Of a DNA stretch of 64,000 bases, positions 1-11,797 are shown piece after piece. Made by a program: the position numbers and the translations under genes. Each line of letters starts with the position of its first letter. Within the stretch, counting starts at the first letter, position 1. The notes below the pieces were generated by a model. That model was not told the DNA's origin. It worked only from the letters and a program-made list of their open reading frames with translations, and made no database searches. The stretch covers positions 9,008,350 to 9,072,349 of the forward strand of contig CM040452.1 of the NCBI GenBank assembly GCA_022749755.1. Direction: 5' to 3'. The stretch is from Azadirachta indica. Taxonomy: Eukaryota > Streptophyta > Magnoliopsida > Sapindales > Meliaceae.

Positions 1-2286
1 CCACTAAAAAAAAAAAAACGTATATATACACCCAATTAAGTGAAGGTTTAATTTCCTTAGAATCATCTAGGGCCAAACAAATATTAGTTATTAGCTAATG
101 AAAAATATTTTTAAGATTAATTTTGGAATGTGTAACATATTACTCAGACTTATAATTATTAGTGATTTCTTCTTCTTTTTGTCAAAAGAAAGGATGAATT
201 TTACGTGTTTGATGCATTCCCTCTTTCTCTGAGTATGTTTCATATATTTGTAAGTGTAGTGTATCTCTTTTGTTTTTAACCAGCCTTGTAATAGATAGAC
301 ACGCAGAGAATTACATTATACTTTTGTGCCAAATCTAAGACATATTAAGGTATACATTTTACAATTTTATTTCTATTTAATTTTAAAAATACAATAAATT
401 AAACTGTTCTATAATCACCAATCATTAGTGAGAATTACATTACTCACTTTTATATTCATATTCGACATGTAATAATTTATGTCATATTAAAAATTACAAC
501 ACATCAATTTTGATCAATAAATTAGGGAATAAGAGTCATAATTGATTATTATTAGATAGATATAATTTTTCTTTACATGTAAGATATTCGTAACTTTATT
601 AGCACTAATATGTTTTCTTTTAACTTATCAGTATTTTTTGTTTGTAATAGATTTATATATCTTTTTTCATATTAAAATAAAATTTAATGACAATATTATG
701 AGAATAATTTAAAGTTTTAATCTTATATTCTTGTAGAGTTATACTAATTAGTTTAATCATTTTTTTTTTTTTTTGATTTATTAAACACATTAATTTTTTT
801 ATTTTTGATATATTAAACATATAATTTTTATTATTTTCGATAATTGAATAGAATTAATATTAAAATATAAGTATTTTGTAATAATTAGGGATCGAATTAG
901 ATCCTAATTTAAAATTTTCTACTAGATCGCTATCAGGTCATATTTCATTATACTATAAATTGAATTAGATAGAAGAAATTTCAATAACGGTACAAATTTG
1001 ATCAAATCTGTGTTAGCTGATCCGCTAAACATCACTAATTTCTTTTACAAATTTTTATTTTTTCCAAGAGCATCTAGAGTGAGTAAAAGCTAATCGTAAT
1101 CATGCCCTTTTTTATACTCTTATTAAGAAATAAAGTAATAATTGTCATTTCAAGACATGCATCAATTAGTGATAAGATTCACACATAATTTTTAAAAAAC
1201 TAACTTCTTTTCCATCGATATCTTACTAATAACCCTTGATTAATCTAAGTTTTTATACCATTTATTTGTATTCTTTCTTTGGTTCCCTAGATTAATTAAC
1301 TTATTAAGTACTGTTTTTTTCCTAATATATAATGCTGCTGCTACATATTATAAACTATTTGTTAATTTCCATTTTCTGCTGCCTTTTGATGACAATCTCA
1401 AGTGGGAAACACTCACTTAAGGACTTTTGTAATGAAGGTCAAAAAAGAAGAAATTCCCAAGTTGGGTGCTGTTAGAATTTTCCTAATTTAACCATATGCT
1501 CTCATGAATTAATAAGTTACTAATCATCATGAATTCGCAAGTTACTAATTTTAGAGAGTTTAATTAGTTAATAAATAAATAAATTAATATGTATAGCTTG
1601 AGAGCATAAAGATAGTGGTGAAGATAGTGGTGAAGAGCATTTCAATCAAAAATATTCAGTTTAGGTCATTTCGTTTACTTGAATTAGAAATCATAGAAGT
1701 GGGTTGCCTTATTTAGAAGCCCAATCACTTGAGCACTTGAGTACTTAAAAGCACTTATTTTTTAAATTCTTCACTTTCTGCGTTCGAATCATGCTTGATA
1801 ATGTAATTAAACTGCTGAACTTCATTCATTTTCTTTTCCTTTCTTTTCTTTTCATTTTTCTGCCTTCATTCAATGTTTCACATAGTTTTAGAGCCAAAGC
1901 ATATGTATGTATTTTAATTAGAATAATTAATGGTCAAAAGGTCGATGGTTTCTAGTTCCATTTTCACTATAACATGAATTCCTATCTACATATAGGGGGC
2001 ATCATATTATTGATACTTAAATAAATGTTGAAAACTAATTAAATTTTTTTGATTAAGTTCGATAATGCACTCTGAATCATTGAATATTTTACTTATATAT
2101 ATTAACTTAATTTGAATACTAATAGTGGACTTTAATTAATAATAATTCAGTGTTTTAGTTAGTTGATTAACATTACATCAAGGCTAAAATTTTGTGTTTA
2201 AACCTTGCTATGAAGGCCATTTAATAGCTTAAATGATTCTTATATACCTCCATTTAAGTATCCACTTTATCATTTAGTTTGGTGTA

Positions 2287-2317
<31 letters not shown>

Positions 2318-3549
2318 TAATATTATGAAAGAGTAAATATTACTTAAAAATAGATCTTAAACTGTGGGATTTATTATATAAGCGAATAATTACAATTAAA
2401 AATATATATATTTGATATTACATATTTTGAAATCAATGAATAAATTGGGGAGTAAAGTCAACTTAATTTTAAAAAACAAAGTTAAAATTAATTTATTACA
2501 AACTGAAATTTTTATGATAACAGAAATAATAGTTAAATTGATATATATAGTTAAACTAAGTGTACAATACAAAGTCCATAATATTAATAATATTAAGGAA
2601 ACAAATAAGGTAAAAAAAAATTATTGTTACTACATATTTCATATAATTTTCATTTCTTTTTATAAAACTGTAAGACTTGTTATAGTATTATAAAAACATT
2701 AAATATAATATAATGATATAATATGATTACATCAAATTATATAAATGAATTTGTATAAAACTTTATATAGATAACGTTAATCTAATAATAAACAAACCCT
2801 TTACACAATAACCATTAAATTGCACTGCATGCAATCTACTTACCGTAAAATTGATTTCATTTACAATAAACTTTGATATATGTATATATAAATCCTAATT
2901 AAAATATTAAACGCGATGGGATAGAGAGAAGGGAAGCACCAGTAATACTTGCTCACGATGTGGCAATTTCTGCAAGGAGTACGAATAAAGAAGAGAACCA
3001 TCAGTGATAAGGGCTTAAAAGAGAAACAAAATTGACTAAAACGAATGCATGAATGTGGAAAATTTTTTCCATTTCTGAAGGGAATAATAATGATGATAAT
3101 GAGTTTCAAAGCCAAAGCAGGTAGAGGAGAAGAAAGCAGTGTAGGGGTCCGGTTTGGGGCCTCGCAATTGGGTGAATCCAGGAAAAGAGGCTGTAATATT
3201 ATTCAACCTCAGCTGCAGCACACACTCAGTTTATTGTCTCTTTGAATAATTGGAATGGAAGGGTAATTATTTATTTATATTTTGGTTTCTCGTTTCTCTA
3301 TGATGTCAGTTGACATGAGAACTCATCTGCATTCGCAGAGGAAAAAGATTTCTCGTTCTCTTTTCTCTCACGCATTCTGCGCGCGCATGCATGCCCTACT
3401 ACAAGTGGCTTGTCCACTGCTTGCCACTTGTTGCTTGCACGTTTATATTAACCCAATTGACTGTATGCATCCACTGCTTGCCACGTGTGTGTAGGAGTAA
3501 AATTATCTTTTTATCCGCAATTCAACTTATGTTTAGTTAGCATACATTA
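1..3549. other. AT-rich gene-free DNA with one GC-richer island
   Basis: No coding region can be supported; the open frames here are short and low in complexity. A (TA)n run sits near 2284-2317. A GC-richer island at about 2910-3490 stands out. It contains a 15-bp direct repeat TCCACTGCTTGCCAC at 3413-3427 and 3470-3484, the second overlapping a G-box core CACGTG at 3482-3487. The island could be a promoter or a remnant of a lost gene or transposon; no recognisable protein is encoded on either strand. Confidence 0.5.
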
Positions 3550-3557
3550 ACACAAAC

Positions 3558-3947
3558 ATGGGGTTTTTCCACATACCTCCCCTGAGGTTTGTGGAAAACC
3601 CAATTTCCGAAAACAATTGGGGAAAGGGCGACATACCTCCCCTACGTTGTTGGTGTAATGTCCCAAATGCCATGCAATTTTAATTTTCAAAGTCAAAAAA
3701 GAATAAAATATTGAAACTTGAGACCATAAAATTGTCAATGCAAACAAAATGGTTGCTTATCGGAGAGCATATTTGATTTTTCCAAGCAAAATAAAGGATT
3801 AAACAAATACTTTTAAAAGGCATAAATACCCTTATAGACATAATCATTTGAGGACAAACACTATAGGGGAGGTATGTGGCCTTTCCCCAATCGTTTCCAC
3901 AAATTAGGTTTTCCACAAACTTCAAGGGAGGTATGTGAAAAAACCCC
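3558..3947. mobile_element. Small TIR element (MITE) with target-site duplication
   Basis: The two ends, 3558-3655 and about 3850-3947, are inverted copies of roughly 95 bp. Both carry the phrase GGGGTTTTTYCACATACCTC at the outer end and a second inner ACATACCTCCCCTA phrase. The 390-bp element is flanked by the 8-bp direct repeat ACACAAAC at 3550-3557 and 3948-3955. It has no coding capacity. The long TIR fits a Mutator-like MITE (usually a 9-bp duplication), while 8 bp would fit hAT, so the superfamily is open. Structure is seen directly; the class is inferred. Confidence 0.8.
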
Positions 3948-4004
3948 ACACAAACTTATATAAATATATTCATGACCCCTTCTCTACACAATTTTTAATT
4001 ATTT

Positions 4005-4260
4005 GTACCCGTACATATATATGGGATAAGATTAATAATCTTTTTTTTTATACATTTTTTACATTAACTATAGATTATTATATCTACATATATTTAATGG
4101 TTGAAATTGTATCTGATTATATAATTAGTGCATTCATAATTAATATATATGTCAAATACAATCTCAATCGTTAGATATAATTAAATCCAATAAATTATAA
4201 TTAATTAATATAAAAAATTATATAAAAGAAAAAAGTCATTGATCATACCCCTATATATAT
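4005..4260. repeat. Hairpin MITE-like repeat, copy 1
   Basis: Member of a short AT-rich family recurring at 4262-4580, 13325-13565, 13575-13830, 36410-36575, 41935-42075 and 49110-49350. Shared marks are an outer phrase like GATCATACCCCTATATATA, a TTTTTTACATNA stretch, and an inner inverted pair around TGGTTGAAATTGTATCTGA and its complement on the far side. The unit is nearly palindromic and can fold. Boundaries are approximate. Confidence 0.55.
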
Positions 4261-4261
4261 G

Positions 4262-4580
4262 TATATATATATTTTATATATATGTAAAGAGAGAGAGGAT
4301 TATATAATATAATTGTAGCCATTAAATTTAGAAACATTCAACCGTTGAGATTATATCCAACCATTTAATTAATATATCTATTATATGGAATATCAATCGT
4401 TAGATGTATTTAAATCCAACGATTGAAATTTTAACTGACATATACATTAATTATGAATAGATCATTTACATGATTAAATGTAATTTTAACAATTAAATAT
4501 GTTTATATCCAATGAGTTACAACTGATGTAAAAAATTATGAACAAAAAGAGGATAATTGATCCTACTCTATATATGTGTG
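4262..4580. repeat. Hairpin MITE-like repeat, copy 2
   Basis: Directly follows copy 1. It carries the inner stem AACGATTGAAATTTTAACTG, with related inverted sequence near 4333-4400, and ends with GATCCTACTCTATATATGTG. No coding capacity. Boundaries are approximate. Confidence 0.5.
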
Positions 4581-4654
4581 TAGACAAAATCAGCAGTATT
4601 TTTTCTACACAAAATTTTACATCAATTATTAGTCTTTATAAAATAAAATAAAAT

Positions 4655-5935
4655 AAAATAAATAATAAATATTCTATATTTATTGATTATTAAGATCTTT
4701 TATATTTTTTAATTCTTCCTTTTTCTTTTTTTTACCTCGTAATTTGTAAAATTACTCTCCTATTTTTCTCTTCTGTATTACATCTTCTCCTCAAATATTT
4801 TTTAAATTTAATTATCTTTTATAGGTCAAAAAACTAAAAATTTACTATTTTGTAAATATAAATTAAAAAGTTTGACATTTAAATTTTATTATTTTATCGA
4901 AAGACACATGTGTAGTAACAACAATAGTAAATATAATGGTGATAGAATTGTTTAACTTTTTATGTACTTTAATTAAATAATTGAAAATGAATTTATAATT
5001 TAAATTCAAAACTAAAAGTCAAAAGTTTAGATTGCGAAGGTTTTGAAATTTTAATATAAACTTTTCATGCATTCTTATGAATTAAATAATTTTTTTGAAC
5101 ATTTATGAGTTATGATAATTTTAAAAATTTTTAGAATAATTATTTAACTAGAATAATTTTATATAAATTGTTTAGATATATTAATTTATTAGAACTTTTA
5201 TTTAAATTTTTAAATTTTTTAGTTTACAAGTAATAATTAAAATGAAAAGATATAATAAGGCGAAAAGAAAATGTAATAAAGAAGAGAAAAGTAAGAGAGA
5301 GAGAGAGAGAGAGTTTTACAAGTTACTAGTATATACTAGTCCCCTCATTTTATCTTTTCATTTAATTATTACTTGTAAACTAAAAGTTTAAAATTTTAAA
5401 CAAAAAATATTGTAATAAATTAATTTATCTAACAAATTTAAATAAAATTATTTTAGTTAATTAATTAATCTAAAAATTTTAAAAATTATCATAACTCATA
5501 AATGTTTTAAAAAATCATTTAATTCATGAGAATGCATGGAAAGTTTGATGGCAAAATTTGAAATCCTTCACAATCTAAACTTTTTGGCTTTTAATTTTGA
5601 ATTTACAATATAAATTGTTTTTCAAGCATTTAATTAAAGTATGTAAAAAATAAAACAATTCTATCACCATTATAATTACTATTTTTCTTGCTACATCTAT
5701 GTCTTTTTATAAAATAATAATATCGAAATGTCAAACTTTTTATTATATACTTATAAACTAATGACTTTTTAGTTTTTTAATTTATAAATGATAAATAAAA
5801 TTAAAACATATTGGAGGAGGGAGAAGATGTAATAAAGAAGAAATAAATAGGAGATAGATTTTATGAATTATGAATTAAGAAAGAGCAAAAAGGAGAGACT
5901 TAAAAAGACCTTAATTAAATGAATATATAATATAA
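4655..5935. repeat. Large inverted repeat (foldback element), arms about 590 bp
   Basis: The sequence from about 4655 to 5255 reappears as its reverse complement from about 5349 to 5935. For example, TAATGGTGATAGAATTGTTT in the left arm (near 4937) is matched by AAACAATTCTATCACCATTA in the right arm (near 5655), and TTTACAAGTAATAATTAAAA (5223) by its complement at 5363-5380. The loop of about 90 bp holds a (GA)n run at 5294-5313 and the palindrome ACTAGTATATACTAGT at 5325-5340. Part of the loop (about 5262-5325) is a third, inverted copy of the terminal 60 bp near 4738-4795. There are no ORFs. A transcript through it would form a long hairpin. No clear target duplication was seen. Confidence 0.8.
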
Positions 5936-6119
5936 AATGCCCAAGTTATATGTTTGTTAAAGTCTTATGTCAAAAACCATCTCTACTAGCTTCAATTGGT
6001 CAATCTAATATTTTGAAATGTCTAGATGGTTAAAAAGATGTGATTTTTGAATTTTAAAAAGTCAAAAACCTTCAGAAGGATTAAAGTCGGGCTTAAAACG
6101 AAGATGGAATTGAAAAATA

Positions 6120-6620
6120 GGTTAAGAAAAGATTGATGGCCAATGTGGTTAAGTGTATTGACTTTTTTATTGACTTTTTTTTTTAAATGTGAGCATATTG
6201 ACTATTTAGTTGAGCTTGAGCTTACTGTAAATATTGACGTGTGGTCAAGGAAAGACTGTTGACTTAGAGCTTGATTGGTGGGCGCATTGAGCTTATTGTA
6301 GACTAAACTGCACTATATCAAAAATATGGGTATGACCAACCTGAATAGGATCTGCGCTTTTTACCACAGGTTGATCTAATTCGCGTATTGACCATAATCA
6401 ATTTGGGCCATTGACGTTGAAGATCGAACAGGTGATATGATACTATAACATCAAGCTAACTTTTGACTTTAGAGCTTTGATCGGACCTTACACTGTTGAT
6501 TTTTTGTTAATGTCTAACTATTGACGTTTGACCAAGTATTATGGACAGTTGGATTTATATACTCTGACTTGAATTGAAGGGTCAAAATCGCACCCCAAAG
6601 CTGAAACTTTGACCATTGAT
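6120..6620. other. TTGAC-rich gene-free stretch
   Basis: TTGAC or its complement GTCAA occurs 13 times between about 6156 and 6615, mostly on the plus strand. TTGAC is the core of the W-box bound by WRKY factors. No gene is visible beside it, and the stretch may instead be a degenerate tandem repeat of transposon origin. Confidence 0.35.
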
Positions 6621-6783
6621 TTTGGATGATCCAATGATCCATATTTAATGATCTTGGTATATATTTCAAGTTTTTTTTATGCCTTAGGTAGCGTTTGATT
6701 TTTTGTTTAAACTATAAATATAACCAAAATCTAAATTCAACTGAAATATGAATCTGAATGATATATTTATTTTTTTTTTAAAT

Positions 6784-7035
6784 TGAAGATTTAGAGAAGA
6801 AAAAAATCCCTCTCCTTTATATATATATATATATATCTTTTTTATTAAACCAAAGCACTAGAATATATAGAGGTGTAAACCTCTTACAGCAAACTAGACA
6901 ATTCCTAAAAATCAGGAATTAATAAGGAAAAAATAAGGTTATAGGTCAACCAAATTTCTTAAACAAAAAAAAAAAAGAAAAAAACAACAAAATAGGAAAG
7001 AATAAATAAATCCCCCAAATCTCTGAATTTCCACA
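6784..7035 (-). repeat. 3' LTR of the copia element
   Basis: About 250 bp, matching 11564-11797 except for a longer (AT)n tract and some 10-15 other differences counted by eye. In element sense it starts TGTGGAAATTCAGAG directly after a G-rich tract and ends CTAAATCTTCA. Confidence 0.9.
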
Positions 7036-7045
7036 CTCCCCCCCA
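7036..7045 (-). other. Polypurine tract of the copia element
   Basis: On the minus strand, GGGGGGGGAG lies immediately upstream of the TG that opens the 3' LTR, as expected for the plus-strand primer of a retrotransposon. Confidence 0.85.
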
Positions 7046-7070
7046 AGTTAGGAATAGATGTTAATCATTC

Positions 7071-10000
7071 TTACTTGGAAACTAAGTCTTCAAACTTTAC
7101 TCTTGGCAAAGACTTTGTTAGCACATCAGCAACTTGAGAATTAGTGGAGGTGTAAACGAGTTCAAATATTCCTTCCTCTATCTTCTCTTTAATGAAATGT
7201 CGATCAAGTTTAACATGCTTGGTGCGATCATGATGCACTAGATTTTTCATGATACTAATTGTTGCTAAATTGTCACACCACACCTTTATAGAATTAGTAA
7301 TCAAAATTTCAAGTTGCTTTGACAATTTTTTCAACCACATTCCTTCATATATACTCAAGGTTAGAGCTCGATATTCAACTTCTGCACTATTTCTAGCGAC
7401 CACCGGTTGTTTCTTACTCCTTCAAGTCACTAAATTCCCCCAAACATAAGTACAGTACCCTGTAGTAGATCTCCTATCAGTAACTAACCCTGCCCAGTCA
7501 GCATCAGAATACACTTCAATCTCTCTATTGTTTCCTTTCTTAAAAAACAAGCCTTTCTAAGAGGTTATTTTCAAGTACTTGAGAATTCTGTAAACTGCTT
7601 CAAGATGTTTCTCATTAGGGTTGTTTATAAACTGACTACCAACACTCATTGAGAATCCAATATCAGGTCTGGTATGAGATAAATAAATGAATTTACCTAC
7701 CAAACGCTGATACGTACCCTTATCAACAGAAGCATAATCATTCTTCAATCCAATTTTGTAGTTGGACTCTATAGGAGTATCAACAGGCTTACAACCTAAC
7801 ATTCTAGTCTCTTTAAGTAGATCTAAGATGTACTTGCGCTGAGAAATAAAGATACCTTTCTTGGATCGAGCCACCTCCATCCCTAAGAAATATTTCAAAT
7901 TTTCTAGGTTTTTGACTTCAAACTCTTTTGCAAGTACTCTTTTCAATCTGTTCATCTCTTCTAAATAGTCTCCAATTACTATAATATCATCCACATACAC
8001 TATAAGAATGGCAATTTTCCCTTATTGTGAGTGTCTAGTGAATAAAGTATGATCAGTCGACCCTTGAATGTAACCATGTTCTTTGACTATCCTTGTAAAC
8101 CTTTCAAACCACGCCCTTGGATAATGTTTGAGGCTATATAAAGATTTTCTCAACTTACAAACTTTATTGGAATTGTTGGGCGTCTCAAAATCGGTGGGAA
8201 TCTCCATATAGACCTCATCTTCTAAGTCACCGTTAAGAAATGCATTTTTAACATCTGGTTGGTAAAGAGGTCAATCACAATTTGCTGCCAATGAAAGTAA
8301 TACTCTGACAGTATTAAGTTTTGCTACTAGGGCAAAAGTCTCCTGATAGTTAAGGCCATAAGTCTGTGTAAAATCTTTGGCCACCAACCTTGCCTTGTAC
8401 CAATCAATTGTTCCATCTGGTTTGTATTTGAAATTGAAGATCCACTTACACCCTACTGGTAATTTTCCTTGAGATAGGTCAGAAATTTCCTATATTCCAT
8501 TTTTCTTCAATGCATTAATTTCCTCTTTAATTGCTACCTTCCATTCTGGTCTTCCGAGAGCCTCATAGATATCTTTAGGAGTATCAACAATAGTCATATA
8601 TGTATTGAAATCACGAAAGCTTGTGTACATGACTTTACGCCCTTTCTTAGAGCAATGGGAATATTTAGATCATCATTAGAAGTAGATAAAAGAGGAGACT
8701 TAGTTGTTATATTACCTGAACTGTTTGGAGTCGAGTTGGATTCTTGATTCTGCTCAACCAATGTGTAAGGCTCTATCTCCATTGAGGTTTTTCCTTTCTT
8801 GAATAAACACGTAACTTGGAAGTCGTTGTAGGTAGTGTGTGGCTTAGGCCATGAGCTGGAGTTTTTGAAGCTTTTCCAGGTTCATTGCTGACTGTTTCAG
8901 GTTCAGGTTCATTGCTAACTGTTTCTAGTTCAAATTCATTACTGACTGTTTCTGGTTCATTGCTTTGGGGTATCCTGGTGAGTTCATGTGAGGTTAGGTT
9001 GGGTTGAGGAAGTATTAAGACATTTGGTTCTTGCTAAAAATCACATTTTTGAGTTGCTTGAATTGTTGGTTTCTCCCTCTGAATGTGAATTTTTAGAAAA
9101 TAAGGTTCTATTTCAAAGAAGGTTACATCCATAGTGTGTAGATTTTTTGAGTAATGTGGAAATAATACTTATAACCTTTTTTACTAGGAGAGTAACCAAG
9201 AAACAAACATTTAATAGCCTTAGGATCTAATTTGCTTCGATGTTGAGAGTGATCATGTACAAACACAATACAACCAAAAATTTTTGGAGGTAAAGTATTG
9301 ATGATTCTAGTGTAAGGATAGCATGAGAGTAAAGTTTGGCATGGTGTTTGGAACTAAAGAACACGAGAAGGCATTCTATTTATCAAATAGGTTGCGGTTA
9401 ATACAGCTTCCCCCCAAAAGTGCTTAGGAACATTCATTGAAAATATAAAAAATCTAGCAACCTCAAGTAAATGTCTATTTTTCCTCTCTGCAATCCCATT
9501 TTGTTGAGGAGTATCAAAACATGAACTATGTTAAATTATACCATTATTTTGAAAATAATCACCCAGAACAGTGTTAAAATACTCTCTAGTATTGTCGGAT
9601 CCAAACACTTGAATTTTGGTTTGGAATTGTGTTTGTACCATTGTATGAAAGTTTTGAAAGATGAATTTAGTTTCAGACTTTTCTTTCATAAGATAAATCC
9701 ATGTTACTCTAGTATGATCATCGATGAATAAAACAAACCATCTACTTCTTGAGATATTTTTGACTCTATATGGTCCCCAAATATCACTATGAATGATAGA
9801 AAAAGGTTGAGATGGCTTATAACCTTGAATAAGGTAATTAGATCTTGCATGCTTGGATAATTGACAAATCTCACATTGCAAGAATTTGGGATTGATATTA
9901 TTGAATAAATGCGAAAACAACTTTTTCAAATACAAAAAATTTAGGTGACCTAATTTATAGTGCCATAACAGAATAGAACTTTCTTTATTAGAAGAAGAAA

Positions 10001-10385
10001 AAACAGGAAATGACTCACCCCTTGCATTGTGAGTTTGTTTATCAAGATGTTGTGAATCCTCTAAAAGATAGAGTCCCATACATTCCTTAGCATTGCCAAT
10101 CATCCTCCCCGATTCTAAGTCCTGAAATTCACAGTATATAGGGAAAAAATTAATAACACCACTCAAGTTTTTTGTAAGTTTGCTTACGAATAATAAATTA
10201 CAAGCCAAATTTGGAACCAAAAGAACTAATTTTAAGATCATATTTTTGGATAACACCACTGAGCCTATTCTAGCCACCTTAGTTAAGGAACCATCAGCAA
10301 TCTTCACCATAAAATTTTTAGAACATGGTTTGAAATCATGGAAAAGAAATAGGTTACCCGTCATATAGTCTGATGTTCCAGAATC
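7071..10385 (-). pseudogene. copia pol remnant: protease, integrase, RT, RNase H
   Basis: Read on the minus strand. The protease active site WIVDSGTSDYMTG lies at about 10391-10355. The integrase zinc-binding part (LLWHYKLGHLN, then CEICQLSKHA) lies near 9975-9850, and its catalytic core shows HSDIWGPY near 9790 and FGSDNTREYF near 9600. RT is marked by YVDDIIVIG at about 7997-7971, and RNase H by SAEVEYRAL near 7390 and DVLTKSLP near 7105. The frame is interrupted by stops, for example just after 9531 and just upstream of YVDD near 8020, so it is inactive. These motifs are standard for plant Ty1/copia pol. Confidence 0.92.
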
Positions 10386-10572
10386 AACTATCCAAATGTT
10401 ATTGTTTTTTGAACAGGTTCCAAAGGCAGTAGAGAAATTACCTTGTTGTGCTACTGAACCAATATCTATATTATTCTCGGTGGAGTTTGGTTGTGATACA
10501 ACTAGTTGTGAGGAATTGAGGGTCTGATTAAGTATCTTCTGAAGAGCCTCAAGTTGTTCTTGGCTGAATGGG

Positions 10573-11514
10573 CTAATTTTTTTTTTCTGATTGTCCTTGT
10601 CTAGCAACTGTATAACCACGGTTTTCTCGTAGTTTCCAATCAGGTGGCTTTCCATGAAGGTTCCAACAGTTGTGTTTCATGTGACCCCATTTTTTGCAAT
10701 GCTCACACCAAGGTCTTCCTCCTTTTCGAGTATGGTTATCAATGTTTGCCATATTGGTATTACGGGCAGCAAGGGCAGAACTATCATTCATGCTTGGCAG
10801 TGATGGATTTTGTGATTCAAGCATAACTTTCTTCCTAATTTCTTCCCTTCATACCTCTAAAAACACATCTTGAATAGGGTGGCAAAGGTTTAATTGCCAT
10901 AATCCTTCCTCTCACCTCATCTAGATTTTTGTTTAGCCTTAATAGAAACTTAAAGATTTTTTCCTTCTCAATAAACTTTTTATATTTAGCATTACACTCT
11001 AGGCATCCCACCTTAGAATCTTCAAATAAATCAAGTTGTTTCCAATATCTATTCAAAGTATTAAAGTATTGAGTAACAGTAAGTTCAACTTGTCGAAGGT
11101 CATAAATTGAACCTTTAATTTCAAATAGCTCAGACATGTTTTTTTTGTCGGAGTAAGAAGCTTTAGCAGCATCCCAAATCTCCTTAGCTGTTGCGTAGTA
11201 AATAAATCTTCCCCAACATCATTAGTCATGGAATTAATTAGCCATGACATAACCATGTTGTTTTCTGACTTTCAGACATTGTATTTCGAATCTTCTATAG
11301 GTGGTGCTGCAACAACACCTGTGATGTAGTCATCTTTGCCCTTGCCACATATGAACATCATCACGGATTAAGACCATTGGAGATAATTTTGGCCATTAAG
11401 TTTATGACCAGTGATTGGCAAGACAACGCCTTTAAAACTGTTTGGGAGAGATGGATTTGCAAACTCATTTCTAAAGGTTACCTTAGAATTTAAGACTTCT
11501 TTGTCTGAGGCCAT
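10573..11514 (-). pseudogene. copia gag remnant
   Basis: Begins with ATG at 11514 on the minus strand (MASDKEVLNSK), followed by HKLNGQNYLQW near 11400, a conserved gag N-terminal phrase of plant copia elements. It ends with a zinc knuckle C-x2-C-x4-H-x4-C (CEHCKKWGHMKHNC) at about 10707-10666, which would bind the element RNA. In-frame stops follow LQWS (near 11374) and YNV (near 11272), and the frame shifts downstream, so no full gag can be made. Confidence 0.88.
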
Positions 11515-11550
11515 ACCATGTTTCACCATGAGGGGCTAGTTCAGATTTTT

Positions 11551-11563
11551 GGCTCTAATACCA
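11551..11563 (-). other. Primer-binding site (initiator Met-tRNA type)
   Basis: TGGTATTAGAGCC on the minus strand abuts the CA end of the 5' LTR. It differs by one base from the common plant copia site TGGTATCAGAGCC, complementary to the initiator methionine tRNA 3' end. Confidence 0.9.
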
Positions 11564-11797
11564 TGAAAATTTAGAGAAGAAAAATTCCTCTCTTTTTTTT
11601 ATGTATATATCTTTTTTATTAAACCAAAACATTAGAATATATAGAGGTGTAAACCTTTTACAGAAAACTAGACAATTCCTAAAAATCAGGAATTAATAAG
11701 GAAAAAATAAGGTTATAGGTCAACCAATTCTCTTAAACAAAAAAAATAACAAAATAGGAAAGAATAAATAAATCCCTTAAATCTCTGAATTTCTACA
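11564..11797 (-). repeat. 5' LTR of the copia element
   Basis: 234 bp, starting TGTAGAAATTCAGAG and ending CTAAATTTTCA in element sense. It carries the same internal phrase AACCTTATTTTTTCCTTATT (element sense) as the other LTR. Confidence 0.9.

Larger units (their letters stand above)
6784..11797 (-). mobile_element. Decayed Ty1/copia LTR retrotransposon
   Basis: A complete copia element on the minus strand, in the order LTR (11564-11797), primer-binding site (11551-11563), gag, protease, integrase, reverse transcriptase, RNase H, polypurine tract (7036-7045), LTR (6784-7035). The domain order protease-integrase-RT is diagnostic of Ty1/copia. Both LTRs begin TG and end CA in element sense. 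The flanking 5-mers TAAAT and AAAAA do not match, so no clean target duplication remains in this AT-rich target. Stop codons interrupt gag, integrase and RT, so it cannot encode its own proteins. The host sequence around it is an older repeat (copy A). Confidence 0.93.

Noticed and set aside
1770..1805. tRNA/SINE-like B-box (GCGTTCGAATCATGC)
   Set aside because: No matching A-box, no acceptor stem, no tail and no flanking duplication.
2412..2693. 93-codon plus-strand open frame
   Set aside because: Low-complexity Asn/Lys/Ile-rich translation typical of AT-rich DNA, with no domain and no gene context.
3036..3245. Frames on both strands in the GC-richer island
   Set aside because: Opposing frames overlap, neither resembles a known protein, and no splice-linked continuation was visible.
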